From: a virus
Virus record (IMG/VR): IMGVR_UViG_3300036760_000087
Coordinates: 1 to 21,082 of that record
Direction: 5' to 3' (one strand)
DNA: 21,082 bases
Below the pieces are notes generated by a model. The model did not search any database. It saw nothing but the letters and a program-made list of their open reading frames with translations, and had not been told where the DNA came from. The position numbers were made by a program, and so were the translations under genes. Position 1 is the stretch's first letter. Each line of letters starts with the position of its first letter. Below, piece after piece: positions 6,992 through 13,525 of this stretch.

Positions 6992-7403
6992 ACCGATGGG
7001 TTCGGGTGGTGCAGATATCATGGCTAGCCCGGCAGCGAAGCGAGCGTTCCCTGTTACCGTGGAAGCAAAAAAAACGGCGGCTGATCCAGGTCGAAAGGCT
7101 ATGAAACAGGCACAATATAACGCCGTCAAGGGAACGATCGGAGCAGTGGTATGGCAGACGACAGGCGAAGGTGGTTCCAAAGGAGAGATACGCTTCGACC
7201 TCGGGGAGTTCATAGACTGGTTCAAGAAGTTCTACGCACACGAGCGTATGCTATTAGACACTTGTAGTCGCTGCTTTGGGGGAGGCACGGTCGTCAAATA
7301 CGATGGCGAAGATGAGTACGGGCGCATTAAACATATTGATGTTACGTGTGATAAGTGCAAAGGTTCCGGTAAAACAAAGGACTCCGATAATGGCAAAAGA
7401 TAA
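6852..7403 (+). CDS. PD-(D/E)XK nuclease (resolvase/RecB-like) with CxxCxGxG zinc tail
   Basis: The protein has 183 residues from ATG 6852, which has AAAGGA at 6838-6843, eight bases upstream; this is better supported than the in-frame TTG at 6831. The core follows the restriction-fold pattern: GREWQKQIAKLL (E24), then SRPMGSGGADIM (D55), then VTVEAKK (E71, K73). It resembles phage nucleases related to archaeal Holliday-junction resolvases (fold-level inference). Residues 138-173 add two DnaJ-like knuckles, CSRCFGGG (C138, C141) and CDKCKGSG (C166, C169), probably one zinc site, useful for DNA or protein binding. It overlaps the membrane-protein gene by 140 bases in a different frame and the phosphoesterase gene by 14 bases. 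Likely substrates are branched recombination intermediates, consistent with SSB, RecA and SbcCD homologues upstream. Confidence 0.75.
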   Translation: MLGKTPKPKRKGIRPSSSKAKGREWQKQIAKLLTEKFELEEGDLVSRPMGSGGADIMASPAAKRAFPVTVEAKKTAADPGRKAMKQAQYNAVKGTIGAVVWQTTGEGGSKGEIRFDLGEFIDWFKKFYAHERMLLDTCSRCFGGGTVVKYDGEDEYGRIKHIDVTCDKCKGSGKTKDSDNGKR

Positions 7404-8196
7404 GAAAGCAACTGGAAGTAACCTTGTAATTATAGTTCCAGATACTCATTTTCCTAATGAAAATAAAGAAGCAGTTGCCATCGTTAAAAGGGCAATTGCT
7501 GCCCTCCGGCCTTCTAGAACTGTATTTCTAGGGGATCTTATAGACTGTGGGGCTTTCTCTGCTCATACAGCTAAGTCCATTAAGGAACTTCGACAATCTA
7601 ACTTCTTTGAAGAGGAAATTAAACCTGCTAATCAATTCATTGATATAGCTCAAAAATATACGAAAGGGGATACAATTTTCGTTGAAGGTAATCATGAATG
7701 GCGTGTAGAGAGGTTCTGTATAGACCACGGCTTTGGAGCACAAGCTATTTACGAGGCAATCAGTCCTCAATATCAGTTGTCAAAAGGACGAAGTGATTTT
7801 AGATATATACCTTATATACAAAATGCTGACCCTGGGTTTTCTTATTATGAGATTACGAAAAATTTGATTGCGGTTCATGGTTGGTCATTCGCAGCAGCAG
7901 CAGCTAGAGTGCATTTACAAAAAGCAAGGTCGCGATCGGTAGTATTCGGACACACACATCGACAACAATCAGAAGCAAGTCGAGATCCATTCACTAAAGA
8001 GCGTGTAGTAGCGTTTAGTGTTGGGTGTCTGTCGGAAATTCAACCTGTTTATATGCACGCACCGAATGATTGGATTTTAGGTTTCGGATTGGTATATATT
8101 AGCAAAAGCAATCCGCGAGATTGGACAGAATATTCCTTGACGATACAGAATGGTAGAGTAATACTCCCAGATGGGAAAGAAATAAATGGCGACTAG
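7390..8196 (+). CDS. Calcineurin-like metallophosphoesterase
   Basis: This 268-residue protein has the complete dinuclear metal motif set: PDTH (D18, H20), GDLID (D49), GNHEWR (N101, H102, with Glu in place of the usual Asp of GNHD), H163 in AVHGW, and GHTH 187-190. The substrate cannot be read from the sequence; small phage members act on phosphoproteins, nucleotides or DNA ends. It is separate in kind from the SbcD homologue, having no capping domain and no SbcC partner. ATG 7390 is preceded by AAAGGA at 7376-7381 and overlaps the nuclease stop by 14 bases. The gene is AT-richer than its neighbours (21 G+C in 7441-7500, against 38 in 9541-9600) and resembles the following homing-endonuclease gene in composition, so it may have arrived separately from the core. 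Confidence 0.85.
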   Translation: MAKDKKATGSNLVIIVPDTHFPNENKEAVAIVKRAIAALRPSRTVFLGDLIDCGAFSAHTAKSIKELRQSNFFEEEIKPANQFIDIAQKYTKGDTIFVEGNHEWRVERFCIDHGFGAQAIYEAISPQYQLSKGRSDFRYIPYIQNADPGFSYYEITKNLIAVHGWSFAAAAARVHLQKARSRSVVFGHTHRQQSEASRDPFTKERVVAFSVGCLSEIQPVYMHAPNDWILGFGLVYISKSNPRDWTEYSLTIQNGRVILPDGKEINGD

Positions 8197-8824
8197 TTGG
8201 AATCGAAAGAACCGTATAGGAGAGACCTACGGCCGCTTAACGGTGGTGTCTTTGGCCGAAGTGAAAAATAACAGAACCTATTGGTATTGTCGCTGTTCTT
8301 GTGGGCAGCAAAAGGCAGTGGCCGGCCAGAATTTACAACGAGGAGATACCAAATCTTGTGGTTGCTTAGCTTTAGAAATAAGAACTAAACATGGACTTAG
8401 TTCGCACCCTATGAAGATCAGATGGTCAGCAATGAATGATCGCTGCTTTAAACCCTCAAATGTTCGCTGGAACAGTTATGGGGGTAGAGGGATTACAGTC
8501 TGTGATAGGTGGAGCAGATATAGACCAAACGGGTTAAAGAATTTCATAAATGATATGTATTCCACCTTTAAAGAAGGGTTAGAATTGGATAGAATAGATG
8601 TAAATGGAAACTATGAGCCTTCTAATTGTAGGTGGGCTACATCTTCTGAAAACGCTAAAAATAGACAAAACAAAGCAACTAAGCAAAGTAAATTTCCTGG
8701 TGTTCACTGGGATAAGCAGAGCAATAAATGGACTTCTAAACTTGATTTAGGTAGATTTACTTCTGAAGTACAAGCTCATGAAATCTATTCCAAACTAAAA
8801 GACTACCTAAAAAGCATTACGTAA
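8186..8824 (+). CDS. HNH homing endonuclease with N-terminal Cys cluster and AP2-like C-terminus
   Basis: The 212-residue protein has three parts. Residues 14-61 form a Cys-rich segment (YGRLTVVS, CRCSCG with C35, C37 and C39, and SCGCL with C58 and C60), common at the N-terminus of phage HNH/AP2 endonucleases. Residues 78-160 hold the nuclease core, with LELDRIDVNGNYEPSNCRWAT (D135, D138, N147) as the HNH-type signature. Residues 169-206 (FPGVHWDKQSNKW...GRFTS...A) match an AP2-type DNA-binding unit. These are normally free-standing homing endonucleases that spread a phage allele by cutting recipient genomes. The ATG at 8186 overlaps the phosphoesterase stop by 11 bases. The gene is AT-rich and, beyond its first bases, lacks CTAG tetramers, unlike the core genes, consistent with lateral acquisition. 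Confidence 0.85.
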   Translation: MATSWNRKNRIGETYGRLTVVSLAEVKNNRTYWYCRCSCGQQKAVAGQNLQRGDTKSCGCLALEIRTKHGLSSHPMKIRWSAMNDRCFKPSNVRWNSYGGRGITVCDRWSRYRPNGLKNFINDMYSTFKEGLELDRIDVNGNYEPSNCRWATSSENAKNRQNKATKQSKFPGVHWDKQSNKWTSKLDLGRFTSEVQAHEIYSKLKDYLKSIT

Positions 8825-8825
8825 C

Positions 8826-9116
8826 ATGATCTCTCCTTTTGTATCTGTGTCCGCGCTTCGGGAATATATCATAGCTAACGGTTGTGACCCTGGCGGGACT
8901 CTTCTTGAAGGCTCGGTCTGGGAAGAATCCGACCTTTGTGAGTTGTGCCAACAGGCAATAGGTAACGAACCCTACGTCGTCCTAGAGCCACCCCCCGGAA
9001 TAATTGTCCGGAGAAAGTTCCACGGGCCTTGCCTTATTCAGCATCTAAAAGCTAATATAGAGAACCCGCAGGATGAAATCTCAGCTTACATAAATAGAAA
9101 GATTGTATCATCATGA
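8826..9116 (+). CDS. Small putative zinc-binding protein
   Basis: The 96-residue protein contains C38-x2-C41 (LCELC) and, 25 residues later, H66-x2-C69-x3-H73 (FHGPCLIQH), a plausible four-ligand zinc site of treble-clef or LIM-like type. No catalytic motif is visible. It starts one base after the endonuclease stop, and its TGA overlaps the reductase ATG (ATGA at 9113-9116), so it is probably translated together with the reductase. Its composition resembles the core genes. A link to reductase function is only positional. Confidence 0.65.
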   Translation: MISPFVSVSALREYIIANGCDPGGTLLEGSVWEESDLCELCQQAIGNEPYVVLEPPPGIIVRRKFHGPCLIQHLKANIENPQDEISAYINRKIVSS

Positions 9117-11119
9117 TCTATAACGAAACCGAATTCCGACTGACGGATAACTTCATCGCTAAGTACAAGGGCAAGCAACCTCAATGGGGACCCCTCGGCT
9201 TTTTTACATATAAGCGCTCTTATGCCCGAGACAAAGGCAACGGGCGCACGGAGGAGTTTTGGGAGACGTGCCAACGAGTAGTCGAGGGAACCTTCCTCAT
9301 ACAGAAGCTTCATTGCAAGAAAAACAACCTTACGTGGGACGAAAGGCGCGCTCAGCAAAGTGCGCAAGAAATGTACAGGCGAATGTTCGAGTTCAAGTTT
9401 CTCCCTCCGGGCCGAGGCTTATGGGCAATGGGTACGGCCTTCGTGCTAGAAAAGTCTTCCGCACCTTTGTACAACTGCGGATTCATCTCAACAAAGGATC
9501 TGGCTTCTGAGTTCAGCTTCCCTTTCGTGTGGCTCATGGACATGAGTCTCATGGGCGTCGGCGTCGGCTTCGACACGCTAGGGGCAGCCGAAGGGCTATA
9601 CCTTAAAAAGCCTCGTCGAACCAAGGATACGCATTCGGTAGAGGACAGTCGCGAAGGCTGGATAGAGGCGTTTAAGCGAGTGCTCGATGCCTTCACCGGG
9701 TCCAATACGCTGCCCGAGCAGTTCGACTACACTAACATACGACCGGCTGGAAGCCCCATCAAGACGTTCGGCGGCATTGCCCCTGGCTCTGACCCGCTCC
9801 GCCATTTATTGGAGCGCACAGAGGCTTATATGCAGGCGTATGTTAACGAGGACAAGGCTGTAGACAGTACTCTCATAGTGGATCTAATGAACTTTGCCGG
9901 GGCCTGTGTGGTGGCTGGGGGCACCCGACGTACCGCCGAGATAGCGTTCGGCAGCCCTACAGATCAAGAGTTTTTAAGTCTCAAGAGTCCTGAGAAAGTA
10001 GCCGATCCGGCGTTCGCCAGGTGGGCCTCAAACAACAGCGTGCAAGTTAAGGTAGGGGATGACTATACCAAGTTGGCTGAACAAGCAATGGTTAATGGAG
10101 AGCCTGGTTACATGTGGCTTGATAATGCTCGTTACTATGGTCGGCTCAAAGACCCTCGTAATGAGCATGATCGCAACGTCATGGGTACTAACCCTTGTGG
10201 CGAGATCACCCTCAACCATGCTGAACTCTGCAATATCGTGGAAACTTTCCCGAGCAACCATAGTAACTTGGACGACTACCTACGTACTCTTAAGTATGCT
10301 TTCCTCTATTGTAAGACTGTTACACTCTTAAGTACCCATTGCAATCTGACGAATCAGGTTCAAATGAAGAACCGACGCATAGGAGTTAGCCAAAGTGGCA
10401 TCGTTGAAAGTATCAATGCTATTGGTCTACGAGAGCATCTGCGCTGGTGCGACAAGGGTTATTCGGACCTTAAGACCTGGGATCAGGTGTATTCTGATTG
10501 GCTCTGCGTGCGTAAATCTATTAAGCTTACAACCGTTAAACCAAGCGGAACTGTTTCCCTGCTACCAGGGAAGACACCGGGTATACATTACCCTCATAGT
10601 GAATATTACATTCGCCGGATTCGTGTTTCCAAAAACTCAGATTTGGGACTGGTCATGCGAGACGCCGGTTATAACGTGGTCCCCGACATTTATGAACAAG
10701 GACATACACTTGTCGTTGAATTTCCCGTACATGAACCTAACTTCCGAAAGCGTAAAGATGATGTATCTCTGTGGGAACAACTCGAACTTGCTCGACTTAT
10801 GCAAAGTGAATGGGCCGACAACAGTGTCAGTATTACGGTTACTGTAAAACCGGAAGAAGGTAAAGATTTGGCTCGCGCCCTAGAAATGTTTGAGACTTCG
10901 CTTAAGTCTGTGTCCTTCTTGCCGCTCAAGGATCACAAGTACGAGCAAGCTCCATACGAAGAGATCACAGCCGAGCAATTCGGTGAGATAAGTAAGGGAC
11001 TAAAGAAGCCAAAGTTCAAAACCTTTGAATCTAAAGAAGCAACATTCTGCGATGCCGAAGGTGCTTGCGAATGGAGACCGCCGAGTAACATAGATGGGCA
11101 GACCACTAACGAACCCTGA
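9113..11119 (+). CDS. Adenosylcobalamin-dependent (class II) ribonucleoside-triphosphate reductase
   Basis: This 668-residue enzyme reduces ribonucleotides to deoxyribonucleotides using a B12-derived radical. It follows the monomeric Lactobacillus leichmannii RTPR pattern. C122 in YNCGF and C373 in ELCN match the reducible Cys pair. NPCGE gives the thiyl-radical C362 and acidic E364, with the same 11-residue spacing from radical Cys to second redox Cys. VKPSGTVS is the conserved phosphate-binding region near residue 480. The C-terminal electron-shuttle pair is C646 and C652 (FCDAEGAC). No small radical subunit or activase gene is nearby, as expected for class II. The start overlaps the upstream zinc-protein gene. 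The 3' end overlaps a homing-endonuclease gene by 26 bases, but the catalytic tail is intact. Confidence 0.93.
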   Translation: MIYNETEFRLTDNFIAKYKGKQPQWGPLGFFTYKRSYARDKGNGRTEEFWETCQRVVEGTFLIQKLHCKKNNLTWDERRAQQSAQEMYRRMFEFKFLPPGRGLWAMGTAFVLEKSSAPLYNCGFISTKDLASEFSFPFVWLMDMSLMGVGVGFDTLGAAEGLYLKKPRRTKDTHSVEDSREGWIEAFKRVLDAFTGSNTLPEQFDYTNIRPAGSPIKTFGGIAPGSDPLRHLLERTEAYMQAYVNEDKAVDSTLIVDLMNFAGACVVAGGTRRTAEIAFGSPTDQEFLSLKSPEKVADPAFARWASNNSVQVKVGDDYTKLAEQAMVNGEPGYMWLDNARYYGRLKDPRNEHDRNVMGTNPCGEITLNHAELCNIVETFPSNHSNLDDYLRTLKYAFLYCKTVTLLSTHCNLTNQVQMKNRRIGVSQSGIVESINAIGLREHLRWCDKGYSDLKTWDQVYSDWLCVRKSIKLTTVKPSGTVSLLPGKTPGIHYPHSEYYIRRIRVSKNSDLGLVMRDAGYNVVPDIYEQGHTLVVEFPVHEPNFRKRKDDVSLWEQLELARLMQSEWADNSVSITVTVKPEEGKDLARALEMFETSLKSVSFLPLKDHKYEQAPYEEITAEQFGEISKGLKKPKFKTFESKEATFCDAEGACEWRPPSNIDGQTTNEP

Positions 11120-11540
11120 AGATCGTTTTCTCAATCTGGTCCATGAAACCCCTGACGGGTGCTGGAACTGGCTGGGAGCGGTGCATCCTAAATCGGGACA
11201 TGCCAGGTTTCGGTTACCAAATAAGACAGTTTATGCTTATCGTTGGTTTTGGGAACATATCATTGGCCCTATTCCTGTTGATAAACAAATCTGTCATACG
11301 TGTGATAACCCTAAATGTGTGAGACTTATGCACATGTATCTTGGTACCCCGAAGAGCAACTCCGATGACAAGTTTGATAGGAACCGACAAAGGTTCTTAC
11401 AAGGAGATGAACACCCATCAACTAAAGTGCAAGAGACAGAAGTAGAGACCATACGAAGGCTCTATAAGGAAAAAGTTCCTGTCAAGACCATTGCGCAACA
11501 GTTTGGGGTTCACATTATGACTATTTATAGGAAACTATGA
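11094..11540 (+). CDS. HNH_3-type homing endonuclease with C-terminal HTH
   Basis: The 148-residue protein begins with GCWNWLGA...GHARFRL...AYRWFWEHIIGPIP (22-61), the usual HNH_3 lead-in. The nuclease core is C67-H68-x-C70-DNPKC75-VRLMH80, followed by YLGTPKSNSDDKFDR. The central residue is Arg where the consensus CVNPxHL has Asn. Residues 107-148 (STKVQETEVETIRRLY...IAQQFGVHIMTIYRKL) are a helix-turn-helix for site recognition. The gene overlaps the reductase 3' end by 26 bases, a typical placement beside a conserved reductase target. No CTAG occurs in it, and its composition is AT-rich compared with the reductase. The ATG at 11094 lacks a clear Shine-Dalgarno site. Confidence 0.85.
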   Translation: MGRPLTNPEDRFLNLVHETPDGCWNWLGAVHPKSGHARFRLPNKTVYAYRWFWEHIIGPIPVDKQICHTCDNPKCVRLMHMYLGTPKSNSDDKFDRNRQRFLQGDEHPSTKVQETEVETIRRLYKEKVPVKTIAQQFGVHIMTIYRKL

Positions 11541-11563
11541 TAGGTATGTCTTATGAAACTACT

Positions 11564-11568
11564 GGAGG
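11564..11568 (+). promoter_or_regulatory. Strong Shine-Dalgarno site GGAGG
   Basis: A perfect GGAGG six bases upstream of the ATG at 11575. It selects that start over the upstream ATGs at 11546 and 11553, whose ORFs are only 11 and 10 codons long. Through the ATGA overlap it may also drive the gene at 11652. Confidence 0.6.
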
Positions 11569-11574
11569 CTTATT

Positions 11575-11655
11575 ATGCTGATTGACGCGATTGCAGTTAT
11601 TTTTTTGTGCTATTTTGGGTATCGGTACTTTGTATTGTTAGGAATTATTAAATGA
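11575..11655 (+). CDS. 26-residue single-span membrane peptide
   Basis: ATG 11575, TGA 11653-11655. The product begins MLIDAIAVIFLCYFGYRYFV and ends LLGIIK, mostly hydrophobic with two central aromatic/basic residues. The strongest ribosome site in this part of the window, GGAGG at 11564-11568, lies six bases before the ATG, which argues for real translation. The stop overlaps the next gene's ATG (ATGA at 11652-11655). Function is unknown. Confidence 0.6.
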   Translation: MLIDAIAVIFLCYFGYRYFVLLGIIK

Positions 11656-11990
11656 AAATACCAAGACAAGTTTATCAACTTTGGATTTGTGGGCACGTAT
11701 TGTCAGAAAACACTTCATTGCAACTACTTCTCAAGTTTGCTAAGGAACAAATACAAGAAGAAGCATGGGACATTTCTGAAAGGGACTACAGAAAAGTTAT
11801 TCTAATTAGAACAGAAACTATGGAATTCAATTTTGAAGCCTATATGAAAGGCACAGGACTTAAGAGGGGTAAGACAGAAATGAAGTGTAAAAACTGTAAA
11901 GGTAGCGGGGTTTACAAAATTCCGGGGAAAGGTGGAACTATTTTAATTGTAGAATGTGGAGACTGTAATGGGTCAGGTAAAAAGAAATGA
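11652..11990 (+). CDS. Small protein with C-terminal CxxCxGxG zinc knuckles
   Basis: The 112-residue protein has an unrecognised, AT-rich-coded N-terminal 75 residues ([15 protein letters not shown]...), followed by two DnaJ-type repeats: CKNCKGSG (C79, C82) and CGDCNGSG (C102, C105), which should bind one zinc ion. The same kind of tail ends the PD-(D/E)XK nuclease at 6852. Its ATG overlaps the micro-ORF stop and its TGA overlaps the thyX ATG, so it is coupled on both sides. The sequence lies in the CTAG-free, AT-rich block that begins with the HNH gene and may have come in with it. Function is unknown. Confidence 0.65.
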   Translation: MKIPRQVYQLWICGHVLSENTSLQLLLKFAKEQIQEEAWDISERDYRKVILIRTETMEFNFEAYMKGTGLKRGKTEMKCKNCKGSGVYKIPGKGGTILIVECGDCNGSGKKK

Positions 11991-12643
11991 ACGTCAAACT
12001 AATTTCCATAACTCGATCCATGATAGGCGAAGTACAGGAAGCTAGTACTGCTGAGCCTCTAATCGTGTACATCGCTAGGGTCAGCAACCCTTCTAACCAA
12101 GCCAACATGCTGACCGGCACGAAGCTAATCAGCTATCTCATTGAGAACAGGCATTGGTCCCCGTTCGAGATGGTGCATATGACCGTAGAAATAAAGACCA
12201 GCCGGGCCATCGCTCAGCAGATCCTACGACACCGCAGCTTTTCCTTTCAAGAGTTCAGCCAGCGCTACGCAGTAGCCACAGAGAATGAGATCTACCCGGC
12301 CCGCCGACAGGACGTTAAGAATCGCCAGAATAGCATCGATGACATGGATGACGCTACGAAGTTCTGGTTCGACGCAGCGCAGGGCGCAGTAGATAAGGTC
12401 TCTTCGGAGTATTACAAAGAGGCTCTTGCCAAGGGCATTGCCAAAGAGCAGGCCCGCTTCCTCCTCCCCCTGTCCACCTCTACCACGCTTTACATGAGTG
12501 GTTCAGTGCGCTCGTGGATACACTACATACAGTTGAGAGCGGACGTGGCTACCCAGCTTGAGCATCGAGAGATAGCTGAGGGGGTCAAGGCCATCTTTGC
12601 AGAGCAGTTCCCAGCTACAAGCGAGGCGCTAGGTTGGAAGTAA
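11987..12643 (+). CDS. thyX: Flavin-dependent thymidylate synthase ThyX
   Basis: The 218-residue enzyme methylates dUMP to dTMP with methylenetetrahydrofolate, FAD and NADPH, needing no separate dihydrofolate reductase. The diagnostic ThyX motif RHR-x7-S is present at R81-H82-R83...S91 ([14 protein letters not shown]). Other family landmarks are [10 protein letters not shown] (57-66, with H65), YPARRQ, and the substrate-binding end [16 protein letters not shown] followed by [10 protein letters not shown]. Length is usual for the family. The ATG overlaps the previous stop (ATGA at 11987-11990). It lies between two homing-endonuclease genes, a common setting for thymidylate synthases in phages. 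With the class II reductase it would supply DNA precursors. Confidence 0.95.
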   Translation: MNVKLISITRSMIGEVQEASTAEPLIVYIARVSNPSNQANMLTGTKLISYLIENRHWSPFEMVHMTVEIKTSRAIAQQILRHRSFSFQEFSQRYAVATENEIYPARRQDVKNRQNSIDDMDDATKFWFDAAQGAVDKVSSEYYKEALAKGIAKEQARFLLPLSTSTTLYMSGSVRSWIHYIQLRADVATQLEHREIAEGVKAIFAEQFPATSEALGWK

Positions 12644-12705
12644 TAATCTTCATAGTCTTCATCCTCATACTGAGTGGGGCTTTCGACGGGGATATACGTA
12701 AATGA
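12634..12705 (+). CDS. Candidate 23-residue membrane peptide (TTG start)
   Basis: TTG 12634, TGA 12703-12705. Translation gives a start residue then [20 protein letters not shown] and a basic RK end: one hydrophobic helix followed by a DG-containing polar tail, like the peptides at 1448 and 1603. GAGG at 12623-12626 lies seven bases upstream. It overlaps the thyX end by ten bases and shares ATGA with the LAGLIDADG gene. It would fill the only gap between those two genes. The non-ATG start makes this tentative. Confidence 0.4.
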   Translation: MEVIIFIVFILILSGAFDGDIRK

Positions 12706-13100
12706 ACATAAAGCGTGAGGATATAGCATGGCTGGCTGGTATTATCGAAGGAGAAGGGTCCATTACTGGCGTGTCTGAAAACCTTAAGAAACATCAGCGC
12801 AAAACATATCGTGTAGTTGTTGAGATGGTTGACGAAGACATCATCAGGAGATGCCAGACTATCTTCGGTTACGGTCAAATTAGAAAAGTCAATCCACGAG
12901 GGCTGGGTAAGCAAATTCGCTACGTTTGGGACGTAAGCAATAGATCGAAAGTATACTCGTTAATATCTATGATTTATCCTTGGCTCGGGACGCGGAGAAA
13001 AACACGAGCTAAGGAAGCATTGCTCAATCTGCCACCTACGTCGTACCCTAAAGGAATCAAAAGACCACGATGCAAGAACCCTACAAACGAAATTGGCTAA
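12702..13100 (+). CDS. LAGLIDADG-type homing endonuclease (single motif)
   Basis: The 132-residue protein has one signature WLAGIIEGEGSI at 10-21, where E18 is the catalytic acidic residue. The rest fits the single-domain fold: a beta strand (YRVVVEMVDEDIIRRCQTIFG), then IRYVWDVSNRSKVYSLISMIYPWLGTRRKTRAKEAL. One motif implies action as a homodimer. It is free-standing, directly downstream of thyX, and contains no CTAG, like the other two endonuclease genes. The C-terminal 31 bases overlap the next gene in another frame. Start and stop are both supported by overlaps, with ATGA at the 5' side. Confidence 0.85.
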   Translation: MNIKREDIAWLAGIIEGEGSITGVSENLKKHQRKTYRVVVEMVDEDIIRRCQTIFGYGQIRKVNPRGLGKQIRYVWDVSNRSKVYSLISMIYPWLGTRRKTRAKEALLNLPPTSYPKGIKRPRCKNPTNEIG

Positions 13101-13525
13101 CGAAAGTAGATATATACCGTAGACCTGGAGAGTTGTATCTTACTCGTTACGTTATCTTTAGGTGTAAATGGTTTAGTTGGTATATTCATCAGTTCCATAT
13201 TTCAGATTATACTACACCGCACGATCACCCTTGGTGGTGGCTGGCAATGCCTTTGAAGTTAGGATACATGGAACACTTTCCAGACGGTACAGTCGTAGAA
13301 CGAAAACCCTTCCATCCGGCAGTTAGAGCGCCTAGAGATTTTCACTGGGTTGAATTAAAGTCTGGGACCGAGGGAAAAGTTTGGACATTGTTTTTAACTG
13401 GTCCTAGAGTTAGAGAGTGGGGCTTCCTAACTAAGATGGGCTGGATACAGCACGAGAACTATCAATTGATTTTAGACGCTGATGCTAAACATAAAGCACA
13501 GTATATTAGGGACGAAGGGCTATGA
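13070..13525 (+). CDS. Cupin-like phage protein of unknown function
   Basis: The 151-residue protein has a likely double-stranded beta-helix: IHQFHISDYTTPHDHPWWW gives H51-x-H53, then GYMEHF with E68, and a second motif RAPRDFHWVEL with H92, a usual metal-ligand arrangement for cupins. TLFLTGPRVREWGFL (107-120) is a conserved-looking end that I recall in cupin-like proteins of other phages. No substrate can be proposed. The ATG at 13070 overlaps the LAGLIDADG gene by 31 bases with only a distant AAAGGA, so the start is less certain than the stop, which overlaps the next ATG (13522-13525). Confidence 0.65.
   Translation: MQEPYKRNWLTKVDIYRRPGELYLTRYVIFRCKWFSWYIHQFHISDYTTPHDHPWWWLAMPLKLGYMEHFPDGTVVERKPFHPAVRAPRDFHWVELKSGTEGKVWTLFLTGPRVREWGFLTKMGWIQHENYQLILDADAKHKAQYIRDEGL

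Noticed and set aside
7390-8196. Second SbcD/Mre11 subunit
   Set aside because: It has the metal motifs but no capping-domain length and no neighbouring Rad50-like partner, and it differs in order and spacing from the SbcD homologue at 2815.
9113-11119. Inteins or introns inside the reductase gene, suggested by the adjacent homing endonucleases
   Set aside because: The reductase frame is continuous from start to stop, with all active-site Cys residues in expected order and no splice motifs or internal endonuclease.
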